Of a stretch of 11,748 nucleotides of DNA, positions 1-6,643 are shown piece after piece; within the stretch, counting starts at the first letter, position 1; every line of letters begins with the position of its first letter. The stretch lies in the NCBI GenBank assembly GCA_946803715.1, contig CAMPET010000053.1, positions 310,209-321,956 on the forward strand. Direction: 5' to 3'. The DNA comes from Beroe ovata. Its lineage: Eukaryota; Ctenophora; Nuda; Beroida; Beroidae. The notes under the pieces are model-generated. The model ran no database searches and had not been told where the DNA came from. It worked only from the letters and a program-made list of their open reading frames with translations. Both the position numbers and the translations under genes were made by a program.

Positions 1-166
1 GGGAATGATTGCTGAAGGGAACAAATGTCATTCTTATCCCTTTTTCAATAGTTCAATGGAGGGTTTTGAATATGATATGTTAAATAGTATGCGATACGAG
101 ATAAATACTTTTTTCAAAATTATGTGACTTCGATTAAGCACCGTTGTTCAATAGAATCTATGGACT

Positions 167-185
167 TATGTCACGATGTGACATA
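167..185. promoter_or_regulatory. Perfect inverted repeat TATGTCAC-GAT-GTGACATA
   Basis: Two 8-bp arms, TATGTCAC and GTGACATA, are exact reverse complements separated by GAT. The size and symmetry fit a binding site for a dimeric transcription factor better than a hairpin terminator: there is no T-run, and this is a eukaryotic upstream region. The half-site shares GTGAC with the tandem repeat 40 bp downstream. Which protein would bind is unknown. Confidence 0.4.
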
Positions 186-221
186 GGTAATAACATTTGA
201 TTGCTTTTGAATTCGGTTGTG

Positions 222-252
222 GTGACGTAACTAATGTGACGTAACTAATGTG
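222..252. repeat. Tandem 14-bp repeat, each copy with TGACGTAA (CRE/bZIP-like)
   Basis: Two exact head-to-tail copies of GTGACGTAACTAAT occupy 222-235 and 236-249, followed by GTG of a third unit. Each contains TGACGTAA, a cAMP-response-element-like octamer of the kind bound by CREB/ATF and PAR-bZIP factors. The sites lie 14 bp apart and about 940 bp upstream of the Lifeguard A start codon. That is plausible for an enhancer or distal promoter element, but no function is shown. Confidence 0.45.
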
Positions 253-721
253 CATGAAAATCATCTTTTTATCCTCTTTCAAAGAAAACCATCATTCTTA
301 TAATGATTTTACCATGTATAATTGAAGTGTACAATATTTGAATTGAATCGATCGTTTTTGCCTATAAGACTCAAATGGTATGCTTTGCCTATCCTTTGTT
401 TCACAATAAATGGGCAAATATCAGCAAGCCAGCGTCCTGCAATATATGGGTGAAAAGTCGTATTTGTGTACGGCGCGAAGACATTCATGTGACAAACCAT
501 CCAGGTACTTAGAACTTTTTAGGCGCGGCGTAGATTATATACTTACGCGCACGGATGATCATTTATATTCTTATTGTACCGTTGTAGAATGGCGTTGTAT
601 TGTACCTTTTTTCATACCTTAGGCGGCGCGTAACCTTGATTCCGCCCGGGGTACTACTGACAATGATCTGACCCAATGACTACATGCGACTTTTTGCAAT
701 TCAGATCACTGAGCATGAGTA

Positions 722-840
722 AAATGAGGGGCGCGGCGCGCACGTGACATTGGACATGATCGTGCGCGCGTGACCACACTGCGCCAGGCAAAAAGTGATA
801 TCTTTATTTTCTGTAGCTGTGCACATGAGCGCGCGCGAGA
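722..840. promoter_or_regulatory. CpG-rich, Z-DNA-prone cluster with E-box CACGTG
   Basis: Several alternating purine-pyrimidine GC runs fall within about 120 bp: around 731-746, 760-771, 820-827 and 829-838. The flanking DNA is AT-rich. CACGTG at 741-746 is followed by AC, giving CACGTGAC, an E-box with a flank partly resembling the TFEB/MITF-type CLEAR element. CpG density is far above the rest of the non-coding sequence, as in many promoter cores. This may be the promoter of Lifeguard A or of the whole four-gene array. A gene running leftward outside the window is an alternative. Confidence 0.35.
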
Positions 841-1057
841 TTTGGGTCAGTCAATTTGCAATTTAACGTGGTTATTAATTTCTTCATCAATTGCACGCCG
901 CGCACTGAATCTCAGATATAGTGTTCCAATATTTTGATAAATTTTTCCGTTTTCATCACCTGTGTTAATTTTTCGGGGAGTAAGTATATACAAGTATGAT
1001 ACTTCATGAAAAGATATATTTCAGTTTTATATTTTATGCACTTTCTCGATTGTTGAA

Positions 1058-1175
1058 GTAAGTTTTATATTTCTCATCCTCCATATTTCTCATCCTCCAT
1101 ATTTCTCATCCTCCATATTTTTGGTAACTTCTATGCAATTATCAAGATCCTTTTCAAACTTTATTATCCATTTAG
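1058..1175 (+). other. Probable 5' UTR intron (or outron end) of Lifeguard A
   Basis: GTAAGT at 1058 is a consensus 5' splice site, and ATTTAG at 1170-1175 could be the 3' splice site, 10 nt before the start codon at 1186. The resulting 118-nt intron is similar in size to the 134-nt intron of the BTB gene at the right end. A second GTAAGT at 980 could serve as an alternative donor, giving 196 nt. If the species uses spliced leaders, the same acceptor could be trans-spliced instead. The 16-bp tandem repeat at 1067 would lie inside this intron. Confidence 0.4.
1067..1120. repeat. 16-bp tandem repeat, 3.4 copies
   Basis: ATATTTCTCATCCTCC occurs three times without change (1067-1082, 1083-1098, 1099-1114), followed by the first six bases of a fourth copy. 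On the plus strand it is pyrimidine-rich, and it sits between a GTAAGT donor-like site and the acceptor next to the Lifeguard A start. It may therefore act as or extend a polypyrimidine tract. It is otherwise a simple minisatellite that is likely to vary in copy number. Confidence 0.85.
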
Positions 1176-1185
1176 CCGACTCTTC

Positions 1186-2100
1186 ATGGTTGATTCTGAA
1201 AAAGGTGTTCCTCCTCCTTACAATGCTGGATATCCACAGCAGGGATACCCTCAGCAAGGATATCCCCCTGAAGGATATGCTCAACAAGGGTATCCACCTC
1301 AAGGATATGCACAGCAAGGGTATCCACCTCAACAAGGTCCAGGATATGGAACATCGGGATACCAAGACCCTCCTCCTGCAGGATATCGTGGTGCTTCTGA
1401 TTCCCCAGAAGACTCACTATTTCAATCTGGAAATCGATTTCATGAACCAAGCATCAGGAATGGGTTCATAAGAAAAGTCTATTCCATTCTCTTCATGCAA
1501 TTTGCAGTAACAAGTGTGTTTTGTTTGATATTTTGCTTCAGTGAAAAGGCAAAAGCATGGTGTCAAACACCTCAAGCATATGCTTTCATGTGGGCTAACT
1601 TGGTTATATTGATTGTTACAGAAATTGCTCTTATTTGCTGTGAGGGAGTAAGGAGGAAGAGTCCTATTAACATGATTGTCCTTGGTGTTTTCACCCTGTC
1701 AATGTCCTTCTTTGTTGGTATTATAGCTTCAACTTATGCACCTGAAGCTGTATTTGCTGCTGCTGGTACAACCACCTTGATTGTTCTTGGGCTTACTCTC
1801 TTTGCATTCCAAACAAAATGGGATTTTACAGGATCTGGTCCATACTTGTTTGTTATTCTGATTATTTTCATGATATTTGGCATGTTTGCTGCTATTTTCC
1901 GAAGTGAAGTTGTCAACATTGTTTATGCATCTATTGGAGTGCTCATCTTCAGCATGTATCTGGTATATGACACCCAATTGCTTATTGGAGGCGGAAAGTA
2001 CCAGCTTAGCGAAGAAGAATATGTGTTTGCTGCTCTCACTATCTACATTGATGTCATCCAGATATTCTTGTACCTGCTGGAGCTTTTTGGGAGAAGATAA
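1186..2100 (+). CDS. Lifeguard/TMBIM family membrane protein, paralog A (GRINA-like)
   Basis: A 304-residue protein in one exon. Family members are multi-pass membrane proteins of ER, Golgi or endolysosomal membranes that leak calcium and restrain apoptosis. Residues 1-85 are a disordered Pro/Gly/Tyr/Gln-rich tail with a PPPY motif (residues 9-12) and seven GY-x-x-x pentapeptides (15-49), as in GRINA-type Lifeguards. The TMBIM core follows from about 91 (GFIRKVYSIL) with about seven hydrophobic segments. It ends in the diagnostic YDTQLLIGG (261-269) and YIDVIQIFLY. Asp262 and Asp289 match the paired aspartates proposed as the pH/calcium latch in bacterial YetJ. Lifeguard B at 5100 is a close paralog, about 60% identical in the core by eye. 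Family assignment is secure, but the one-to-one human ortholog (TMBIM1, 2 or 3) is not. Codon use is AT-rich. No AATAAA was found in the 340 bp downstream. Confidence 0.96.
   Translation: MVDSEKGVPPPYNAGYPQQGYPQQGYPPEGYAQQGYPPQGYAQQGYPPQQGPGYGTSGYQDPPPAGYRGASDSPEDSLFQSGNRFHEPSIRNGFIRKVYSILFMQFAVTSVFCLIFCFSEKAKAWCQTPQAYAFMWANLVILIVTEIALICCEGVRRKSPINMIVLGVFTLSMSFFVGIIASTYAPEAVFAAAGTTTLIVLGLTLFAFQTKWDFTGSGPYLFVILIIFMIFGMFAAIFRSEVVNIVYASIGVLIFSMYLVYDTQLLIGGGKYQLSEEEYVFAALTIYIDVIQIFLYLLELFGRR
1228..1332 (+). repeat. In-frame 15-bp coding repeat (7 units)
   Basis: Residues 15-49 of Lifeguard A are seven pentapeptides of the form G-Y-(P/A)-(Q/P)-(Q/E), encoded by seven imperfect 15-bp units. Such YPPQG-type repeats form flexible low-complexity tails in GRINA, annexin A7/A11 and cephalopod rhodopsins. 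The DNA repeat makes this stretch prone to length change. Confidence 0.85.
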
Positions 2101-2453
2101 AATGTCTTTCAAAGCTTTTAAAAGTTTAACTTTGTGCTGTGAGGATGAATGGTAGACTAAACGATTTCAAGAGATTTGATTTTTGAGTGGTATACCGGAA
2201 ATTTATTTTGTGCCAAATAATTCTTTGTGGTATTCTAATTTTAATGTAGTGAGGAAAAAATTATTCAAATGTTTTATTTTGACTATTTTCTTCAAGTGTG
2301 AAACAAAACATATTTTAACTTTCAGTCTCACTAGTGTTGCTTATGCCAACAAGAGTTTTCAGCTTATATTCACGATAATGCTCCAAGGCTCCCATTGCTC
2401 ACACTCAACAATATTTTTAGCCAATGCAAGGATGAATAAATTTGAAAAGATCG
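2101..2453. other. Lifeguard A to PDZD8 intergenic region with 3' splice-site candidates and uORFs
   Basis: There is no further gene in this stretch. No AATAAA or ATTAAA lies in the first 300 bp after Lifeguard A; AATAAT near 2215 is the closest variant, and AATAAA at 2435-2440 is only 14 bp before the next start codon. A strong 3' splice site (TTTTAACTTTCAG) ends at 2325, with weaker ones ending at 2361 (GTTTTCAG) and 2420 (ATTTTTAG). Downstream of 2325 there are upstream ATGs. One at 2343 gives a 12-codon ORF (2343-2378). One at 2378 opens a frame running to 2566, overlapping the PDZD8 start out of frame. ATG at 2424 is followed by a stop after three codons. Confidence 0.5.
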
Positions 2454-4727
2454 ATGATGTTACTTTGGATCTCTTTCTGCAGTGGTATTCTTGCTGTACT
2501 CATAATCGAAGCTCTAGTGCTATATCTATGGTTCAAAAGACAGCCAGTAACCCACTCATTGCCTGATAAAGTGTCATCACCATTGAGCTGGAATGATATT
2601 GCAGATACTTTAAAAAAGATTGAAACTGCTAGCTATGAAAAAGATGATTCTAAATGTGATGCAACTGCTTTTCTAAACGTAATCATGTTGTTTCTGTTTC
2701 AAGAACTCAGGGATGATAGCAATGTTCGAGCACAGGTTTTATCCAGACTTAATGTTGAGATCAATGAAATTCTAGAGAGCAAGTTCAACTCTCGCATAAT
2801 CAAAACACTGTGTGTTCATAACTTCTCCATTGGTACATCACCTCCAAAGGTTACCAATGTTCGGATTAGTAAACTAAAGATGTGCAATCAAACTATGCTC
2901 CTTAGGAAATTGCACATGTCAGTTGATCTTGAGTACACTGGATGTGGCAAACTGGCTCTTCAAGCTACCACATTTCTCGGGAAGAATGTTTACCTCAGTG
3001 TTGAAGTTTCCAAGTTAATTGGAAAATTGATTTTCATTTTCAACAGAGATCCTCAGACCCACTGGGGATTCTGTTTCGACACTGAGCCTGAAGTTGAGTT
3101 CAACATAATCAGTTCATTTCAGATGCGTAGACTTCCAAAACTAACTAAAGTTGTGACTTCCATACTCAAACATACAATACGAAAGAGGCATACAAAACCC
3201 CAATACAAGCACCGATACTCCCCTTTATTTCCGGATCCACCAGTTTTAATTCCACTTGAGCAACAGCTGCTTGTTTTGAAGGAACCGTTGAGTAGTGGGA
3301 AAATGGTTGTCAATCTCATCAGCGCTAATAGAATAATCAAAATCAGTGATAAGTTAGATGGCATGTTTTACTGCACACTGTCTCTAGGGACGAAGCAATG
3401 TAATGTAAACTGCTGTCCTCTGAACCAGAATGTTGAATTTGATGCAATAATCGAAAATACTGAAGGAGGTATTGGATTCAACTTCACAGTTGAATCAAAC
3501 CCAGATCATTCAGAGGTTGTTGTGGGAGATATTCAGAAAAATTCTCCTGCATCTTTCTGCAATATAAAACATGGTGATACAATAACTGCCATAAATGATA
3601 AGAAAGTGAACAACTTTAGAACTGCTCTTACTCAGTCATTGAGTGCAAAATATGCTAAGATGTCGATAAAAAGACCAATGGTAAGGTGGAATAAGCTATT
3701 TGCATCTGCTGAAGCATCACAAGATATGGAGGCATTTCAAAACGATGATGCGAGAGAACCTAGATTTGTAGAAGATGAAGAATTCTTGATTCTAAAAGAA
3801 CTTGAAGAGAATGAGAATCTTAATGCTGAGCCAACAATGGCGGAATCTCTGAGATCAAGTGACTGTATTGGATGCCAGTCCGGTGAACTCAGGCACGATT
3901 CTACTTGCTCATTGCGAACCAGTTACATTCCGGTATCAGTTTCGCCCGAATGGGACGAGTATTTTGTATTCAAATTGAAAGAAACCCATAATTTTCTCAA
4001 CATTTGCCTGTGGAAAGAATCAAGTAATCGGGTAGGCAATCCAATTCTCGTTGGTCATTACAGCTCTAACCTAGCTGATCTTGTTCTGCAGTGTATCTCA
4101 ACTCTTGATAACACCTACATTGATACCATTGTTCTCAGCGTGCCAACTGATTTGAAATGGCAGGAAAATATAGTGCCTCCCGTGGGCTCATTGCCCCATG
4201 TTCTACCTAAGATGAAGTATGTTGCAGGAGAGGTGAAGTTACAGCTAACACATTGCTTTGAGGGGAAGAAATCATGCGTTCACCATTTTGTTGAGGGTCA
4301 AACGCAGACTTGTGAACATTGCTGCGTTTGCTGCAGACCTATAGTTCACAGATCAGTTCTTTTATGCTCTCTCTGTGGTGTGGTGAAACACGAAAGGTGT
4401 TCAAATACGTCAATGAAAGACCACCAATTGTCATCTAGACGAAGTACTGGTGTAACTAAAAAGCATTTAAAGACATACAATGATAACTTTCGTAAGAGAT
4501 TCAACACTGTCCATGCTCCCAGAGCAACACCATCAAGTAGCGTATTGAAAGGAGCAGCAGCCGCAACTGATGAAATCGATGTTCTACTGAGGAAAAAGAT
4601 AGCGGAACGAAAGTTCCTTCTCGACGAAAAAGCTCGGTATGAGCTAGTGCCACAGAAATTGATTGACCAACTTTCCCTAAATGAAGAATCTATCAAGGAA
4701 ATCATCACCAATAAAGAAAAGTCGTGA
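2454..4727 (+). CDS. PDZD8: PDZD8-like ER-anchored SMP lipid-transfer/tether protein
   Basis: A 757-residue protein in one exon. PDZD8 sits in the ER membrane and moves lipids at contacts with late endosomes/lysosomes (through Rab7 and protrudin in mammals) and mitochondria. Visible order: N-terminal hydrophobic anchor (about 3-26) followed by KRQP; SMP-like domain (about 66-260); first half of a C2 fold (about 282-328); PDZ with GGIGF loop (338-342, domain about 329-408); acidic linker; second C2 half (about 490-600); C1-type zinc finger (His611, Cys620, Cys623, Cys638, Cys641, His646, Cys649); charged, probably helical tail (about 705-750). A C2 split by a PDZ is the PDZD8 arrangement. The start is ATG 2454 or the adjacent ATG 2457, which has better context; TGA at 2433 closes the frame upstream. 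It is shorter than the roughly 1150-residue mammalian protein, mostly in linkers. The final C1 cysteine is absent. Confidence 0.88.
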   Translation: MMLLWISFCSGILAVLIIEALVLYLWFKRQPVTHSLPDKVSSPLSWNDIADTLKKIETASYEKDDSKCDATAFLNVIMLFLFQELRDDSNVRAQVLSRLNVEINEILESKFNSRIIKTLCVHNFSIGTSPPKVTNVRISKLKMCNQTMLLRKLHMSVDLEYTGCGKLALQATTFLGKNVYLSVEVSKLIGKLIFIFNRDPQTHWGFCFDTEPEVEFNIISSFQMRRLPKLTKVVTSILKHTIRKRHTKPQYKHRYSPLFPDPPVLIPLEQQLLVLKEPLSSGKMVVNLISANRIIKISDKLDGMFYCTLSLGTKQCNVNCCPLNQNVEFDAIIENTEGGIGFNFTVESNPDHSEVVVGDIQKNSPASFCNIKHGDTITAINDKKVNNFRTALTQSLSAKYAKMSIKRPMVRWNKLFASAEASQDMEAFQNDDAREPRFVEDEEFLILKELEENENLNAEPTMAESLRSSDCIGCQSGELRHDSTCSLRTSYIPVSVSPEWDEYFVFKLKETHNFLNICLWKESSNRVGNPILVGHYSSNLADLVLQCISTLDNTYIDTIVLSVPTDLKWQENIVPPVGSLPHVLPKMKYVAGEVKLQLTHCFEGKKSCVHHFVEGQTQTCEHCCVCCRPIVHRSVLLCSLCGVVKHERCSNTSMKDHQLSSRRSTGVTKKHLKTYNDNFRKRFNTVHAPRATPSSSVLKGAAAATDEIDVLLRKKIAERKFLLDEKARYELVPQKLIDQLSLNEESIKEIITNKEKS

Positions 4728-5099
4728 ACGTTTTGGTAGACATTGTAGTTGAATGATAATAATCAGATTTATCCAGATTGTTATTTGATTTCTGTTTTGG
4801 ATCTTTATATTATGCAGTTTTATACCTGTTTGATTTAATTTCTTTTCAACATTTAGTTTTCGTATGAGATTTTGGTAATTTATTCATCAATACTCCATTC
4901 ATAAATTGATTTTTATGTTTTAATGTTTGATTTTCAATAACATACCTATTAGTCTTGTGTTTTCGTCATCTCCCTACCTTACTACCTCCACAAAACAGTG
5001 CTTCTTGAACTTGAAAATGAGTTGTTGTGCAGAAAAGAACTATGACTCAATTGAAACATGAAACATCAGATACGGTAACTAACCAACTCTTCCTATAGC
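4728..5099. other. PDZD8 to Lifeguard B intergenic region with strong 3' splice site
   Basis: This AT-rich spacer has no gene. No canonical AATAAA follows PDZD8; AATAAT near 4757 and CATAAA near 4904 are the nearest variants. At the right end ACTAAC (5078-5083, a near-ideal branch site), a short pyrimidine-rich run and TATAG at 5094-5098 form a textbook 3' splice site that ends one base before the ATG of Lifeguard B. No matching donor of convincing quality and distance was seen; GTAACT at 5075 is too close. The acceptor may serve a distant 5' UTR exon or a spliced leader. Confidence 0.55.
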
Positions 5100-6107
5100 A
5101 TGAGCGCAAACCCGCCGCCTCCGGACTACAATTCCTATGCTGGGTACTCTCAGCCTCCTCAATATCCCCCAGGAGAAGCGTATCCACCCCAAGCCCCTTA
5201 CCCCCCCCAGGGAGGTTCCTACCCTCCCCAGGCCGCACCATACCCACCTCAAGAAGGAGTTTATCCACCCCCAGCAGGTGGTTACCCGCCCCAATACCCA
5301 CCTCAGCAATACCCTTCTCAACAATACCCTGGTTATGCAGGGAATAAAGGAGCACAGCAGGCAGATGTTATTGTTGCAGTACGGGCTGACGATGATGATG
5401 GCTTAATCAGGAGGGGAAACGTCGGTTTTGGTGATCCCACAATAAGGCGAGGTTTCATTAGGAAGGTTTACCTGATTCTGTGTCTCCAGTTTGCAGTTAC
5501 AACCGCTGTAATCCTGGGCATGATGTTCACACTGCGGGAGAGGATGTGGGATGACAATGATTCTACCCGGTACTACGTCTACGTAGCTCAATGGGTGTGC
5601 CTCGTTGTCTTCTTGATCTTTGTGGTTGAAATTGCGCTGGTTTGCTGTGAAAGTGTCAGGAGGAAGCATCCCATGAATATAATCCTTCTCGGAGTTTTCA
5701 CACTCGCTCTATCTGGATTTGTGGGGTGTGTCTCGCTTTACTACAGCGTGGAGGCAGTCCTCATTGCCATGGGTTCTACCTGCATCATTACACTTGGCCT
5801 GACCCTCTTTGCTTGCCAAACAAAGGTTGATTTCACTGGAAAAGGAGCGTACCTCTTCGCTTTCCTGCTTGTCTTCATCTGCTTTGGGTTCTTCTCCATC
5901 TTCTTCTACAGTCGGATCATGCAAGTTGTGTATGCATCCCTGGGAGTACTTCTCTTCAGCATGTTCCTGGTTTATGACACGCAGCTCCTCATTGGTGGAA
6001 AGAAGTACGAGTTGACAGAGGAGGAGTACGTTTTCGCTGCTCTCTCAATCTACATTGATGTCATCCAGATATTCCTCTACATCCTGTCTCTCCTTGGAAA
6101 CAAGTAG
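5100..6107 (+). CDS. Lifeguard/TMBIM family membrane protein, paralog B (GRINA-like)
   Basis: A 335-residue, single-exon second Lifeguard with the same calcium-leak/anti-apoptotic membrane role inferred from family. Residues 1-80 are a disordered tail with an early PPDY motif (7-10) and repeated YPP(Q) units; 82-115 is a linker with a run of four aspartates (97-100). The TMBIM core starts at about 116 (RRGFIRKVYL) and has about seven membrane segments. Its signature is VYDTQLLIGG (291-300, Asp293) and IYIDVIQIFLY (Asp320), identical to paralog A over both motifs. The tail repeats differ from A in spacing and are encoded by C-rich DNA. Codons end in G or C more often than in paralog A or PDZD8, which may mean higher expression or a different age. 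Two AATAAA signals follow. Family call secure; exact human ortholog not decidable. Confidence 0.96.
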   Translation: MSANPPPPDYNSYAGYSQPPQYPPGEAYPPQAPYPPQGGSYPPQAAPYPPQEGVYPPPAGGYPPQYPPQQYPSQQYPGYAGNKGAQQADVIVAVRADDDDGLIRRGNVGFGDPTIRRGFIRKVYLILCLQFAVTTAVILGMMFTLRERMWDDNDSTRYYVYVAQWVCLVVFLIFVVEIALVCCESVRRKHPMNIILLGVFTLALSGFVGCVSLYYSVEAVLIAMGSTCIITLGLTLFACQTKVDFTGKGAYLFAFLLVFICFGFFSIFFYSRIMQVVYASLGVLLFSMFLVYDTQLLIGGKKYELTEEEYVFAALSIYIDVIQIFLYILSLLGNK

Positions 6108-6212
6108 AGTGTGTGCGGGATGTTTTGTGAGAAAGGAGCAGAGGATCATAGACAATGGGATGATTGTACTTCATGTTTTCAGGAGCATGAGCCATCATTG
6201 AATACCTAATGA

Positions 6213-6257
6213 AATAAAACGAAAAAGGAGCTGATACATAGACTCAGCGTCAATAAA
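6213..6257 (+). terminator. Polyadenylation signals of Lifeguard B (two AATAAA)
   Basis: AATAAA occurs at 6213-6218 and again at 6252-6257, about 105 and 145 nt after the Lifeguard B stop codon. T-rich and GT-containing sequence follows. This is the clearest mRNA 3' end within the four-gene array. Confidence 0.65.
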
Positions 6258-6643
6258 CGATCTTCAAACACTCACCCTCAGATTATTTCATTGTATATTT
6301 CGTAGTTCCTTAATCTTTATGCTGTTTACTTTCCCTTAATGGTGTATTCATCTCTAACCTAACGAATTGATTGTTTGCCAACGGTAATGCAAATTTCCCT
6401 TTTTTTGTAAGAATGGAATTTACGTATTGGCTGAATTAATTGTGCAAAAAACCGTGCGATTTGTTTTTGTCATAAGAGTTCACGTATCATTGATTGTTTA
6501 AAAATGTTGTGAATGTTTGAAGTCCTCATTATCATTCAGTAAATGTAATTTCTTTGGCTAATGTGTAGAGAATACATGATAATACCTATCACAAATAATT
6601 TTTCTGTTAACAGGAGTTAGGGATTATGAACTGATGTTAAAAT
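6258..6643. other. Lifeguard B to VPS41 intergenic region ending in a 3' splice site
   Basis: This AT-rich DNA has no gene. TTTTTCTGTTAACAG ends at 6613, a strong 3' splice site 30 nt before the VPS41 start codon. Possible donors are GTAATG at 6384 (after CAACG), giving a 230-nt intron, and GTAAGA at 6407, which follows a T-run and is a poor exon end. Together with the poly(A) signals just upstream, this spacer would have to hold the VPS41 promoter, unless VPS41 is transcribed from further upstream and trans-spliced. Confidence 0.45.

Larger units (their letters stand above)
1..1057. other. Gene-free upstream region, probable regulatory/promoter DNA
   Basis: I see no convincing coding region here. 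The open frames are short, overlap each other on opposite strands and resemble no known family. The first 300 bases are AT-rich and carry a palindrome and a tandem 14-bp repeat (listed separately). From about 520 to 905 there are several GC-rich islands with repeated GCGCG and GGCGCGGCG strings inside AT-rich DNA, as in a CpG-type promoter. The pentamer GTGAC recurs at about 124, 178, 222, 236, 492, 744 and 769. Two strong 5' splice-site strings (GTAAGT at 980 and at 1058) lie just before the first gene, so the transcript of Lifeguard A probably begins upstream of 980 or 1058. The exact start site cannot be read from sequence. Confidence 0.5.

Noticed and set aside
309-622. Overlapping open frames on both strands (63 and 70 codons)
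   Set aside because: They exclude each other, have no recognisable domain, no supporting splice or promoter signals and lie in AT-rich/CpG-mixed non-coding sequence.
2442-2453. PDZD8 start at TTG 2442, four codons upstream of the first ATG
   Set aside because: TTG is not a usual animal start, the frame is closed by TGA at 2433, and ATG 2454/2457 places the hydrophobic anchor at the very N-terminus as in PDZD8 proteins.
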